DNA of 64,000 nt, from contig NW_017803910.1 in NCBI RefSeq assembly GCF_001625305.1, positions 1,979,383-2,043,382 of the forward strand, read 5' to 3'. A program made the position numbers and the translations under genes. The first letter of the stretch is position 1; each line of letters starts with the position of its first letter. This DNA comes from Branchiostoma belcheri. Taxonomy: Eukaryota; Chordata; Leptocardii; Amphioxiformes; Branchiostomatidae. This document shows, piece by piece, positions 23,901 to 36,075 of this stretch. The notes below the pieces were generated by a model. That model searched no databases and was not told the DNA's origin. It worked only from the letters and a program-made list of their open reading frames with translations.

Positions 23901-26900
23901 TTTTTCTTGAGTTGAGTAGAATCTTGGTGGAGCCCAGCGAGCCTGCGCCCAGAATGACGATGTCGGCCCGCAGAGTCCGCTCCTCCGACGCGCTGTCGCC
24001 TGCGTGTGTGACGTAAGACACCCGCCATTCACCACCGTCGACTTTCTCTACGGCTTTCACCTCAACCTGATACACAGAATAGAGTACGAATTTACTTTAT
24101 TAATAGGCTAGAGTGCTAGTGCCTGATCTTGGTCATGTTTATGTACAAGCTATTCCTTTGTAACTAACCCAGCGGGTATGTAAACATTTCTAAATGATAC
24201 CCGCCATTCGCCACCGTCTTTCTCTTTGACTTTCACCTCAACCCACTCAGTCTACTGAGGAAGACCAGAGTGACTGGTCGAAAGCTCTAGGTGAGAGGAC
24301 TTTTTGTGTTGGGTCAAAAGCTTTAACTTAAACAAGTCCTACTGACCTTAGTGAAGATGTCCGCTCCATGGTTCTTGGCGTCAGGTAGATAGTTCATGAT
24401 GAGGGTGTTCTTAGCGCCATAGTTACATCCCGAGCAGCAGTTCCCACACCCTACACACGCCGCCTGGGGAACACCCACGTGGTTAGACTTCGTGTCTGCG
24501 GGAGAGCAAACATGATGGGCTAAAAAAGGCAATATGTGACATATGTGCACCAAAAAATGAAATATCGATAATTTCGTGTGATGATGTTTAGCTTCGCAGA
24601 AGGAAAATACATTGTTTTTGCTCTGTTTCTTCTTCTTCTTCTCCAAAAACATAAGGTCAATGACCTGGACCAGACGTCTATCACCATGGTAACGGGTGCG
24701 TTTGAGACACCCTGTGGTGTTGGATTACATTATGAAGCAATAGCTTGACAGAGTTGGACTGTGTCACCAGATATATGAATGTGTTTGAGTAATAAACAGA
24801 GTTAGATTGTTGGGCTGGACATTGTGAAGGCAATGCAGTAGGGTTGATTCAACTGGTAAACAAATGACCAGAATATTAATTTTACTTTTTGTTGCCTGTT
24901 GGCCTTAATGTTACATTATGCAGCTTTTAGCATCAGTTCTGAAGTCTACATATGAAAGCTTTATTTACCTTTAAAATTAACGTACAGAGGCGGTCTGTAG
25001 AAAACTTTATCCATGTCTTCTATGTCCAGGACTTCCTTCGCTACTGCCTTGGCTGCTTTCTTCAGCTGCCCCATTTTGGTCAGCGAGGGGTACCGGCGGG
25101 GGTATGGGGAAGGCTTGAGCATCTGCCAGGCATGGTCCCGGTCAACCCCATTCACAGCCTCCAGGTCGTCGCGAAATGCCTTTGGCCAAACCTACAACAC
25201 AGGAGGAAAAATAAAGAAGTTTATTGCAAATTCATGCCCGGGGGGCTAATTGTAGATTACAAACATAAAAGAACAATGAAACGTAGTATAAAATAACTAA
25301 AATCTACATGATGAAAGGTAGTTGTCTAGAGCTATAGCTATGTCTAAAACTATGTCTAAGGGGTTTGACTTCTCTTTTTTAGACTATGGAAGACGTAATG
25401 TCCCACCTTTTCTAAAATTAGTGGGTTTTGGGAAGTTAAAAGAAGAATAGTTTTTTCTTGGTCTGTAAGTTTAGTAAAATTGGGATAAATTGTAGAAGTT
25501 TGAATAGACACAAAAGACACAAAAGGATCTAAATTATCAGGTCAGCATGTTTTCATGCACTGCAATGTGAAGAGGATGTTCAAATCATAACTGCTTGGAG
25601 AGTACGGTACAAACCTTATCATCGAAAACCCTTGGGTCACTGTCCAGCCCGACATTGGCGTTTATGAGAGATCCTCCTCCCAACCCACATCCCTGCACAA
25701 CTGTGACGTCATGGTTCACGACAATCTGCAAACAAACAAACAAACAAACAAACAAACAAATAGATAACCAAATAAACGGTACATCAACCAAATCTTCTAT
25801 AGATTAGCCTGGGTGCCAGACTTTCCACGACAGACACAGGCCAGTTCCTCGGCTCCAGGGCCAACATGCCCCCAAGGAAATTATACTACAGACCCCATCA
25901 GTTAGGCCGCGATCGACAGCTGGGTAATTCCGGGCCTGGCATCCAGGCTTGGATCAAGGCAAGACCAAAAATTCCGTGATGCCATTTCTCCATCCCGTCC
26001 ACAGTGCGAAGAACAACAAATCGGAGATGTATTTTGTGTATTCATGACCCTCAAGTTCACACACAACTAGAAAGTCTTGTTTTTATGTGAAAGTATTTAA
26101 ACTGTGGAGGGATACAGTAGTATGACGCCATTTAATCAATATAACAGAGATATAACAGACGTTTAAAGGACGTAGTCAAGTTAAGATATACGCACATCCA
26201 CTAGATCGGTGGGCTGCCCGAGCTTGCAGTCGATGCCGGAGTCTCCGGTGTTGATGTCCACCTGCGTCTCCCCGGCGGCCTGCAGGATGTCGTCCGGGTA
26301 CTGCCCGGGCTGGAGCTCCTTCCCCCGCTCAAGTACACACACGGACACGCCCGCTCTGCACGGCAAGGAGCGACAAGGTGAAGTTTATTATAGACAAAAC
26401 ATCACTCGAAAAACACATCAGTCTGTTCTTTTATTTCTACAATAACTGAAAGCGAAAAGTTGAATTTATGTAACGATAGTCTTGTACGAAGGCCAATTCT
26501 GTTGTACCCACGTGTCTGTCTGCATATCTAGTTGTAGAAAGTTGCTATGCTTTTTTTTATTCCAACAAATGTATAACAACACATGGTGACGACACACTCA
26601 AGTTTTCTCAACTTATTTTAGGCCACAGAGGACAGGACAGGACGATACTCATTGTCACTTGAGTTACATACAGGAAAGCCAGACCGTCATCTTACCTGGC
26701 TGCCCGACTTGCAGCGATAGACCCTCCATACCCTGACCCGATGACGACCACATTGTACTTGGCCTTGAGGTTTGCAGTGGTAGGCTCCGACAGTCGCCTG
26801 TATGTGTACTGGACAGAGAACGTGGTACCTTTCATTTCATTTATTACGAAACCTTTAAGCCCTACTTGGCTAGTCTCCCAAGGCTCAAACACATATTTAA

Positions 26901-28333
26901 AAGGCATACCTACATCACAAAATCCACACTCAGGTAATAAATTCTGCTGCACTTCATGATGTCATGTCTGTTAGTCCAACAGTATTTTACAACATGTCAG
27001 CCTGTGACTGTAAACACTTCATGCCTGAGTTAGATTATTGTAAACAAGCCATATCACGAGGAGGCTGTCTCGTTTTACGAAAAGAGAATAGATCGTGCTT
27101 TTGACACAAACACCGATACAGGGCGGACGATTGGCCTCGGGTTATACCCAAAAGACAAAGGGCTAGGATTTTTAGTGCATTCTTGAAATAACTCGGTCGC
27201 TATCACTCTATAGAGAGGCATCGAGGACTTTAAAAACAAGAATGACACAAGTGCATTTTCAGACATGTAAGATTATATCAAGGATTTGTCTTGAACCAGA
27301 CATTTGCTACAGTAAAGCAAGCCGTTTGACTAGTGTACAATAGTTTGAGGTGAATTATATTTGCTTCAGACATGTCGGATCGCAGTATACCACACCCTTG
27401 CCCATCCTAAATAGTTATGGATTAATAACACATAACTTGTTACATGTATAAACGTAGCTACAGCATATTTTGTAGTAAATGTAGTAGACATGCCAATTTT
27501 TGTACATATTATAATCAGGTATTACTGCAAATATTCAAATCGTTGAGCCATAATGTTTAGAAATCATGTCGTTTTAGAAATAACGGATTGTAAACAAGCC
27601 TTACACGTATACAATTCAACCTGATATACTAGCCTGGATGCCAGATCCATAGCATGCAAGACAAGACTGGATCAGGGCCTAACTGTGGTAAACTTTCCTT
27701 CGGGGCATGCTGGCCCCGGAGCCGTGGAATTGGCCTATGTAGGCCCTGGAAACAGTCTGGCACCCAGGCCTGGTACAAGGTTACTGTTGTTGAACCTATA
27801 AACTATAGTCTACAACTACTATAACTACAGCTACCCGCCTGTTCTAGAGTTTATGGAAGGGCAGTGTTCCGTGCCAATGCTCTGATGAAGTATGGTTTAG
27901 AGGTCATATATGTTTCAGTCCTGAATATATCTAGTAAGACAGCTTATTGCTCACAGCTATATACACATTACCATTGGTAATGAGAAAATAAAGGTAGATT
28001 TGTAGTCATGTGCTGGGCTGCATTAGTCGTATCTAAACAGGAGTTAACAAAGAATGTTATGTTATCAGGTCTGACAGGTGACAACCTTGGTACAGCAGGG
28101 TATTAAACGCCCCAAGATGGCGCGTAGTGACAACAACATACCCGACTAACATACAAATGTAAGGCTAATGTTATATGCAACATTCATAAATACGTAGCGT
28201 GTCTTGGTCTCGTTGTGTGAGTGCTGTACCGCTTACTTACGAAGCACAGGTCGTTCTAGGTTACAAACAATAGAATTACCTTTGGTGTTTCAGTCTCCCC
28301 TCCCGCGAGACAGCTACATATCTTCCCCGCCAT
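20936..28333 (-). CDS. GMC oxidoreductase, cholesterol-oxidase-like, 12 exons
   Basis: FAD-dependent oxidase/dehydrogenase of the glucose-methanol-choline family, most like sterol oxidases; the substrate is unproven. Exons (minus): 28280-28333, 26696-26808, 26196-26355, 25615-25725, 24969-25191, 24347-24495, 23900-24066, 23116-23258, 22568-22749, 21998-22187, 21580-21719, 20936-21118. They total 1815 nt in one open frame, 604 residues. FAD-binding GSGYGG (42-47) is followed by VLERG (63-67), [13 protein letters not shown], the second nucleotide-fold stretch [16 protein letters not shown] (523-528, catalytic His) and a C-terminal LGVNPTLT (Asn 572). A cysteine cluster C-x2-C-x2-CC-x2-C lies at 234-244. 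No signal peptide is visible, so it may be cytosolic. It converges on the mosaic-protein gene. Bacterial-type similarity is possible, but the many introns show long residence in an animal genome. Confidence 0.9.
22251..22420 (+). mobile_element. Dispersed repeat with gacagacggtcaccgaaacg motif, copy 1
   Basis: A matching sequence lies in reverse orientation at 23486-23656 in the same gene, and a diverged relative at about 62040-62220. It is intronic and non-coding. Confidence 0.65.
22764..22948. mobile_element. Best copy of the gcagatc...gatctgc MITE family
   Basis: Terminal inverted repeats of about 35 bp (22764-22797 and 22914-22948, core caagcagatctttcggtggc). Inside are three tandem copies of a ccaggcagtatccatta-like unit and their complement. 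It sits in a GMC intron, starting 15 bp from the start of the 22568-22749 exon. Confidence 0.75.
23486..23656 (-). mobile_element. Dispersed repeat with gacagacggtcaccgaaacg motif, copy 2
   Basis: Reverse-complement partner of 22251-22420. The two copies face each other across exons 8 and 9 of the GMC gene. Confidence 0.65.
25726..25761 (-). repeat. (TTTG)n microsatellite acting as a splice-acceptor tract
   Basis: On the minus strand a TTTG array runs directly into the CAG acceptor of GMC exon 4 (25725) and supplies its U-rich tract. Confidence 0.75.
26548..26684 (-). mobile_element. Truncated tRNA-SINE
   Basis: Matches the tail and body of the SINEs at 3461 and 3957 in the same orientation, but the tRNA-like head is missing. 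It ends about 12 bp short of the donor side of GMC exon 2. Confidence 0.7.
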
Positions 28334-28837
28334 TGTCACGGTAGTGGCTTGTACACAAACACGAGCAGAAACGGTAACCGTTGTCCCCACCAAGTGAACC
28401 GGGTATGATTATCACGAGACGAGAATAGTAAGCCGGAGTGAACTCTACGTAAAATACATACAATGCATTTGTCAAAATAGTGTCTGGTATGTATCTGAGC
28501 TTGATGTTTGTTTTCCCTCGCTACACCGGTAGTACAATACAGTACCGTGACCTTGACCTGGCCTGACACACAATAAGCATGGCTCTTGAGGATCAGATGT
28601 CTAGTACTATCTAGTTTTACCTTCAAGACTGCGTTTCAATGTATTTGTCTCAGGAATTAACACTTTAGACCCTGACAATGTACCCTAAAGTACCAACTTG
28701 TCATGTCAACTGTCAATTTTTGACAAATTCTATACGGCACATACCACCCCTCCTCCCCCACAAAAAGGGTACTTGGATTGGTCTTTTTGGCTTCAAAAAG
28801 TAAGCATCTAACAATGTGTATCTCTGTCTAAGCTACA

Positions 28838-29815
28838 TGCATACCAAAAATCCTGAAAATACTTTGTTCCTTTCTGAACCTATCCGCTTTCGCCAGACAC
28901 TCTCCTGCAGTTCCAGAACAAGCTGCTAGGGGAGCAAAACCCACGCCACCAAAAATCAAGACCTTAGCATATCCAGGACAAAATATACAACAAGAATTCC
29001 GAGATTTCATACCTCCATGAAATATGGGCTTGATATGTAAATGTAAATTTCCTCTTTAATTATGCAAATTACCTCCGCATTAACATGATATATGCATCGT
29101 GATATATGTTAACTTTTGATTAACTTACAGATGTCCCAAGTATGACATTCCCATTATTCACCATTAAGAAATCATAGAATTTTTGCATAAATTATGCAAA
29201 TTAGGTCATCATTTGCATAATTAGTATCTATTTATGTTCTGCCTGCCATAGGTTACATACATTACATGTATGAAAGTAGTATAATGTAAAACACTGTAAT
29301 CATAGAATTTCCTCATTAATTATGCAAATAAAGTCCTCATTTGCATAATTTGCATTTAATCATGTACATCTCTCTCTCAGCTACCTACACACCAAAAATT
29401 ATGAAAATATGTTGTTCCTATCTGGACTTATTGGCTTTTAAACATTTCGCCAGAAAGTGCCCTGCAGTTCCAGAACAAGCTGCTAGGGGGACCAAACTCA
29501 CATCACTTATTCCTGACAGGAAAAGCAATCTGTCACCAAAATATCAAGACCATAGCATGTTCAGGACAAAAGATACAAAAACCGGAAGTTCTGCTGCAGT
29601 ACCAAGGTCATCCACCAGGAGGCCCATATTTGACCTTGACGTTTGTCTTCCTAAGACTTACCAACATACTAAATATCATCATAATCCATAAAGGCGTTCT
29701 GAAGTTATGCTGACCACAAAGTTGCGGAAACACACACACACAGACAGACACATACACATACATACATACAGACAGACACACCAAAAACAATACCTCCATT
29801 TTTCATGGAGGTAAT
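28838..29815. repeat. Two copies of a dispersed repeat around an AT-rich spacer
   Basis: 28838-29030 and 29388-29815 share blocks such as cctgcagttccagaacaagc and a similar end (cctccat...atggaggta). Between them are repeated attatgcaaat-type motifs. The second copy contains a (CACA)/(GACA)/(CATA) microsatellite. Neither copy has an open coding frame. Confidence 0.6.
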
Positions 29816-29946
29816 AAAAACTACTGCAATACAGAGGTCAGCCACCAGACATTCCTCTTTACGGTATCTCTCTGAAAGGCCATGACGAACCACACAAGTG
29901 TTTCACCGGACAATCACCCCCGTGTTGATTAAGTAACTTGTCGGCA

Positions 29947-30152
29947 GCAGTAGTTAAGGGCATTGCCCTTCCATTCACACCCTTGCATAAGTTCGCAGAG
30001 TTCATCTCTTGTTACAAATGATGCGGTGCACATCCTGTGTACGAGTACTTCGCTTGAAAAACATCTGAAAAACCTGCCCCAGGGCAAATCATCAAAGAGA
30101 TGAAGCACATTCAATTCTACTTGATCATTTTACTCCTCATGTTGTTGCCCTC
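29947..30152 (+). repeat. Long inverted repeat, left arm
   Basis: About 200 bp that recurs as the reverse complement at 33259-33453. It begins with a palindromic terminus, aagggcattgccctt. No transposase-like ORF is seen between the arms. Confidence 0.65.
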
Positions 30153-31649
30153 TGGGTATCAGAGGCCGCATCATAAATGAAAGGAAGTTGAAAGTGCATC
30201 AGCTAAGCTGAATGCACAAAGCTGTTTTCTTAGTTTCGGCCATACAAAGAAACGTTTGGTAGTTTGTGTTACAGCCCAGCTGCTTAAACTCTCTAATTAC
30301 TAGTGTTGATTTTCACATTTCTCATTAACCATCTATGATTAATATAATTGGCACCCCTGAAGTTTTACGGTCTTCTCTGTACCGAGGGCGTTCACTTCTT
30401 ACTTTGATCAGTATAAACTCCGAGTTCTGACAGTCAACAGAGGCAGCTATCACTCCTTGATAAGGTCGTTCACCTTTCTAACGAAATTACTTGAATACAT
30501 TCACCTGTTCTCGGAGGAACGTTTTGATCAAATTTTCTTCAAAGACAAGGACGCAATCTCCGTATTCCTCCCCCAGTTTATGATAGGCTCTGATCCACTG
30601 GCTAACTCTGGGCCTAGTTACATGTTTTAACGTTACGTGGCTACATGTAGCTGTCCCTGGACTGTCAGAGGGTGTAACATGGGATTGAGTGACAAGAGAC
30701 ATGTCCAGTAATCTACCTGCAGTGCATGTATGTAAAAGGGCATAATGAGGTTGAAGTAATTTGATTTTTGTACAGCATTTGAAAGACTAAAACTCAACAT
30801 CACTGCAGTAATGTTACCATAATGATTTAAGAATTCAACGCTTAACTCAATGGTTTAAGAACTCGTGGTCAGTGCTCATTTTAAAAAGTTAAGAAAACAC
30901 CCCCTTTAATTTACAAGTTTTGGAATGGTCCATCCTACGTGAGACCAGGGATGGCTCGAGGCTAGTAGATCTGCCGCCGACAACAGTGATTATAGATAAC
31001 CCAGAGACACTTGCGCTGATGCAAACAGACATCGCCTCTTCGTAGGAGCAGTGTGCTGAAAACCCGAGCCTCCTGGCTTCAAGTCCTTCAAGAGTAAGTT
31101 CCGCACTTATGCTCATGTTTATCACATACACTGTGGGTCTGTGTAACAACATGGACGAACTTTATCGTCTTGCTGTCGTTAATTTGTTTATTGCTTTGCT
31201 GTAATTAGTATGTCGCTTGGCCGCAGCGCAGCTAGAAGTACTGATATGATAATTTAATGCCAGTAAGATGCATTGAAGGTATGTTTGATACAGATGTTTT
31301 ATCAACAGCCGATAATTCTATCCGTATTTGTTATCGGATGGTTGGATTTGTGACCTATTTAATATCTCTTTATCGGGCGTATTTAGATTTTATGTCAGAA
31401 ATGGAGAGTTGGTTTCAAAGAAAGTGAAGTCTTTCGTTTGACATGGGAGTGGTACGTTTCAACGAATTGTGCTGTTCTGATGTATCCTCATACTTCACAC
31501 ATAAAAGCGTATGCAGCATACATTGCAACTATTTTACGCTAAAGGGTTTTTTTGGCGACATGAGCGGACCGACTGGTTTTGCATGTCAAATAATGTCGGT
31601 TTACCAGCAGACGACCTCGCCTACAGACAAGACAACATTCATTCACCAA

Positions 31650-31810
31650 GGTTCTCTCCTGTATGAACGCATGACGCGGTCTTTCTTAGAAACCACACTT
31701 CACGGTCACAAGGTCCTGAGTTCGAATCCCACAGCAAAGTCGTCCCAACCCTGTAAAATGTGAGCCCCGATATGGTCGTAGTTCGTAGGGCCTGCAGCCC
31801 TTAAATATAG
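31650..31810 (+). mobile_element. tRNA-like SINE, third type
   Basis: A segment like gcggtctttcttagaaacc precedes a B-box-like GAGTTCGAATCCC and a non-tRNA body. Its first part recurs at 32665-32735, where a (CA)n tract begins in place of the B box. Confidence 0.5.
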
Positions 31811-32735
31811 ACGTTAAGCCGGCTGTCCCGTGTTTTGGAACAACCACATCTTGAGCGTATTAAACACCATCCGGAGGTATAGATAAGGTTGAAGATATGT
31901 TCTGTGTGGGAAGGTTCACACCAATTAGATTATTCCGCAGTCGCGATTTTCACTTGTCAACTTTAATCTGGTTTTCCTCTAGAGCTGGAATCACCGTGGC
32001 TCCAGAGTGGCTTCAGCCCAATTACAAACACAGATACCCTCCTCGTATCTTTAAACCGTAGTCTACCTCCTTCTCCATGCCCGCAGCCAGGATTTTCATT
32101 GGGGGGGATTCTTCCCATTGTATGAGGGACCAGCGAGCGCCGAAGGCACAAGCTTCTGAGGGGTATCAGGGGGCATGCTCGCCGGAAAATTTTGAAAACT
32201 CAACCTTCTGAAATGGCATTTCCTACGTTTTGGGGAGGATTTCCAAGAGAAAATCAGTGATAACTTTTTATTTAATGACAAAGTGAGCAGTTCTTTTAGT
32301 ATCCCAACCCCACTGGTGATACAAATCAGTTCACCTTTTGAAGAAAATTCTTGGACCTCGAGATAAAACAAAAGGGGGACCTTTGAGCCTTGTGGGGGAG
32401 TTCTGACTACGGGCAGTCAGAAGTGTCTACCTCCTTCTGATAGTATTGATTGGAATCTCTGTAGTCAGTAGACGGACTTCAGACATTTGTGGGCGTTCAT
32501 AGTAAGGGAAACGTGCTGTGAATTCAGGCTTGTATAATTATGGTAATGATTGTGATTATACCATTTAGCCACATCAATATGTCTTTCCGGGTGACCGAGC
32601 ATAAGGGTCATGTAAATGCACATACAAAGTAAACAAACGCGTACATGTACCTATATACCAAATGTTTTCTTCTGTAAGAACGTTCGTACGATGCGGTCTT
32701 GCTTAGAAACCACACTTCGTGGTCGCAAGGTCCAG

Positions 32736-32738
<3 letters not shown>

Positions 32739-32825
<87 letters not shown>

Positions 32826-32985
32826 ACAGAGAGAGAGAGTGAGAGAGAGAGAGAGAGAGAGAGGAGGGAGAGAAAGGGTAAGGAAGAGAGAAGGGAAGAG
32901 GGGGAGGGAGAGAGAGAAGGGAGAGGGAGAGAGAGGGGGAGATAGAGAGTGGGATCGGAAGAGAGAGAGGGAGAGAGACAGTTCA
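32739..32985. repeat. (CA)n then (GA)n microsatellite
   Basis: About 90 bp of CA followed by about 150 bp of purine-only GA/GGGA sequence. Long ORFs across it on both strands are artefacts. Confidence 0.97.
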
Positions 32986-33258
32986 GAGAAATATCCATCG
33001 CCTTTACTGGTTTTGGCAGTCCCCATGGGCTCAGTAGAGGGGACATTACGCACAGGCGATTGCGGCGTTTTTGACACAGTTAATTTGATATCACTCTTAA
33101 TGCATAAGTTGCATTAGAACACTCAATAGAACACGCTTTAACGTTATCAATCCCGTTGGGATTCCAAAGGTGGCAAAAAGATTCTGCTTGAACATTGAAT
33201 TGAATACTTTTTCACGTGTGCATGCCACGCGGACTCAGTTAATGGGATTGTAATATGA

Positions 33259-33453
33259 GGGCAACAGCATGAGGAGTAAAATGATCTAGAAGAATTAAAT
33301 GTACATCACCTCTTTGATGATTTGCCCTGGGGCAGGTTTTTCAGATGTTTTTCAAGCGAAGTACTCGTACACAGGATAAACCGCATCATTTGTAACAAGA
33401 GATGGACTTTTTGGACTTACTCAAGGGCGTGAATGGAAGGGCAATGCCCTTAT
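33259..33453 (-). repeat. Long inverted repeat, right arm
   Basis: Reverse complement of 29947-30152 with scattered differences, ending in the same aagggcaatgccctt terminus. Confidence 0.65.
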
Positions 33454-33569
33454 ATATATGGCCTTGATATTACCCGTGAAAACATAATTGTAGTAATGAG
33501 AGCCCACAAATTGTCCTTGAGAAAAACACATACATTTCTCAAGAGGGGTTCAATAACCATAAATGTGCA

Positions 33570-33885
33570 TTAAAACTGATGTAGGCGTGAAAGAACGTCG
33601 ACGCAGGGTTTTGATGGCGTTTACATGAAGAATGCGGCAATCAGAAATGTTGAATAGCCCTTATTTTTTCAATTTCACTTCTCTATGTAGATTGCAAGGG
33701 GCAAAGAAGACCATACCCATCGTTGTGATAAAAACTGATACTGGCGAAGTTATGTAAAGGACGTCGACGCAAGGTTGTGATAGCATTTACAGGAAGAATG
33801 CGGTAGTCAGAAATTGAATAGTCATCATTTTCTTTCAATTTCACTTCTCTATGTAGAATTCAAGGGACGTAGCAGACGTTGTCCA
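33570..33885 (+). repeat. Tandem duplication, two ~160-bp units
   Basis: Units starting near 33570 and 33728 share blocks such as aaaactgat, acgtcgacgcaaggtt and caatttcacttctctatgta in the same order. Non-coding. Confidence 0.6.
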
Positions 33886-34169
33886 TTGCTGAGCTAAAAT
33901 TCCAAACCCTGAGATACCTGGTTGGACGTTTTGATTCATTGGCCTCTATTTTCACATGACATCTTCTTTTAAACATTGTTCGGTTATTGGAATCGGGATT
34001 CTGAGTGTCGTCATGGCGACAAGAATCAGTATGACGTGTCCATGACGTGTGTCCTAGATTCTATCTGCCATACTTAGTGTTTCCAAGTACATGTAGTCCT
34101 TTTTATCGTACATTTCCCACATCCTAAGGAAGGTAAAATGCATATACTGCTCAGTAATTCTATTCCTTT

Positions 34170-34465
34170 ATTGAAAGGGTAGTCCTATAGCCTTTTCGAG
34201 ACCGTAGGGGCAGTGGGTTGTTGATCTCTGCGTCTAGGACACGGTATTGGAAGGTGGGGCCCGTCCCTCTCCTTTCCCTGTATTTTACATTCGTACCTCC
34301 CAAACCGAAGTCAGGTACCCATTTTACACCTGGGTGGAGTGAGGAAAGCCATTCTATTGTGCCCTTCCCTAGGCACAACGTTTTGCTATAAATATGTAAG
34401 TAACCGAACCCGTGATTTCTATATGTCGAGTCCTCCACCTTAGCCACTGGGCCACTTGACGCCAT
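34170..34465 (-). mobile_element. tRNA-like SINE, second type
   Basis: The minus-strand head reads with an A-box-like TGGCCCAGTGGCTAAGG and a B-box-like GGTTCGGTTAC. The body is shared with 36205-36420, 36560-36775 and a fragment at 56630-56730. Confidence 0.6.
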
Positions 34466-36075
34466 TTATGTTATTGTGAATGAGCTTATATACCAAAACA
34501 AATCCCTCTTAGAGTTACTGCCGACAGATTTTGCCGACAGTAAAGCAGAAAATATTATGAATTTCCGTGGTAATCTGTACACATTTATGAAGATCGAAAA
34601 CATGTCATGGTAGATATTTCATTCTCAAGCAAGGAAAAAAACAATTCCTGCAAAATCACATTATTTCTTAAGGAGAAAGTAATTTGACTTTTCCCTGTGG
34701 GGTCACTAAAGTAAGAGTTGAACGAAGTCTTCTAAATTTGATTAAAATCCAATCCAATTTCTTGAAGTGGGTTTATTTCATTGCCCGGTTCCGTAAGAAT
34801 GGACTAGCATGGTAAATCAAATTATGTTGAGAAAATGCGGAAAGAGATAGAGAGAAAAATACGTCTAGACAGAACTAGAATCGTGTCAGACATGTATATC
34901 TCAACCCAGATTCTAACCATGAAAAGGCCTGGTTCTTTGGATGAACTTATCAATATTCTGTCCGCGAGGTTTCCAAGAAAGACGTCTTTAGAATGTGATA
35001 TTGTCCGGTTGCCGCCGAATTTTCCCCTTCTAGTCGGAAGAAAGAATGAATTCCAGGAAAGAGCGGAAGATGGGGCGTGGCCGGGCAGCCGTGGTGGCGC
35101 GTGGGAAGAGAAGGCAACTCATCACTTTGTAAAAACTGTCTATGGGCCTTAAGAGTCTGTCTTCAGACGAGACTCTAGTTGTAAGACGGGCTTACATTCT
35201 ATCAATACGTTCTGCTTTGTTCACTTTTAAGCCTGTAACCGTGTTCATAAGCGGGTTGAGACCTCATTTTGCAGAAGGCTTTACCTCTTCATCCTTTATC
35301 ATTCCTCATCAAAGTTGCTTACAGGATGGGACCACAAGAATAAACGTACTTTGAAAATGCCGACAGAAGAAAGAGAGAAAAAAACGCTGAAGAGTCTTTC
35401 GAAATTCGCATCCGCCGAAGTCAGATTAAGGCAAGAGGTCCACCCACATTTTCTTTGAAACATCTAACACCGTATCATCTTTAAACCGATTGCACTCTTA
35501 GAGCATACAAAATGTAATGCGACGTACACGATTAAACAGAGTGTGTCTAAAATTTGAGAAACAGTAGCAATCTGAGAACATTCAACTAGGTCTCTCATGT
35601 ATCCACACTTTTTTCAAACGTCTTGTAAAATACTTTTATTTTTCATTGTAAAAGTGGCTGCGACAATCTTTAAACCATGTAAAAGTTGTGCCTAAGTTGA
35701 GTTCGCAGTCACTTTGTCTGTGTCATTTCATTTGTTTTCTGAATAAAATAAAACAGAGTGAAAGCAAGAAATCATTTCAATTCTCCGTGACATGAGCTAA
35801 TAGCATTTCGGCGTCAAAGCGTGTGTTAGTAATTAGCAGACTGGAAGGTTGGCACCAGTCTGTCCCCTTGTTTGTTGATTCAGATTCGAATCGGCGTTTT
35901 CTGCTTCCGCCATCGTGTCTTTTGATCGCCTGAAATTCACGACAGATGACGTGTAAATTGGCTGTACGGTGCGTTTTTACACACCTCCGTCGGCAAACCG
36001 TCGATAAAACCATCGCATCGTCTAGTCAGATCAATTTTATCATTAACCTCGGGTGCGTACATAGGGTGCCATTCG

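Noticed and set aside
26809..26952. Longer N-terminus for GMC exon 2 from the open frame to 26952
   Set aside because: The acceptor ttctctgtccag at 26809 joins in phase to the ATG exon at 28333. The upstream frame has no GMC similarity.
32608..33117. Several long ORFs over the (CA)n/(GA)n tract
   Set aside because: Low-complexity translation (Ser-Leu, Arg-Glu runs) and no splice-linked domain.
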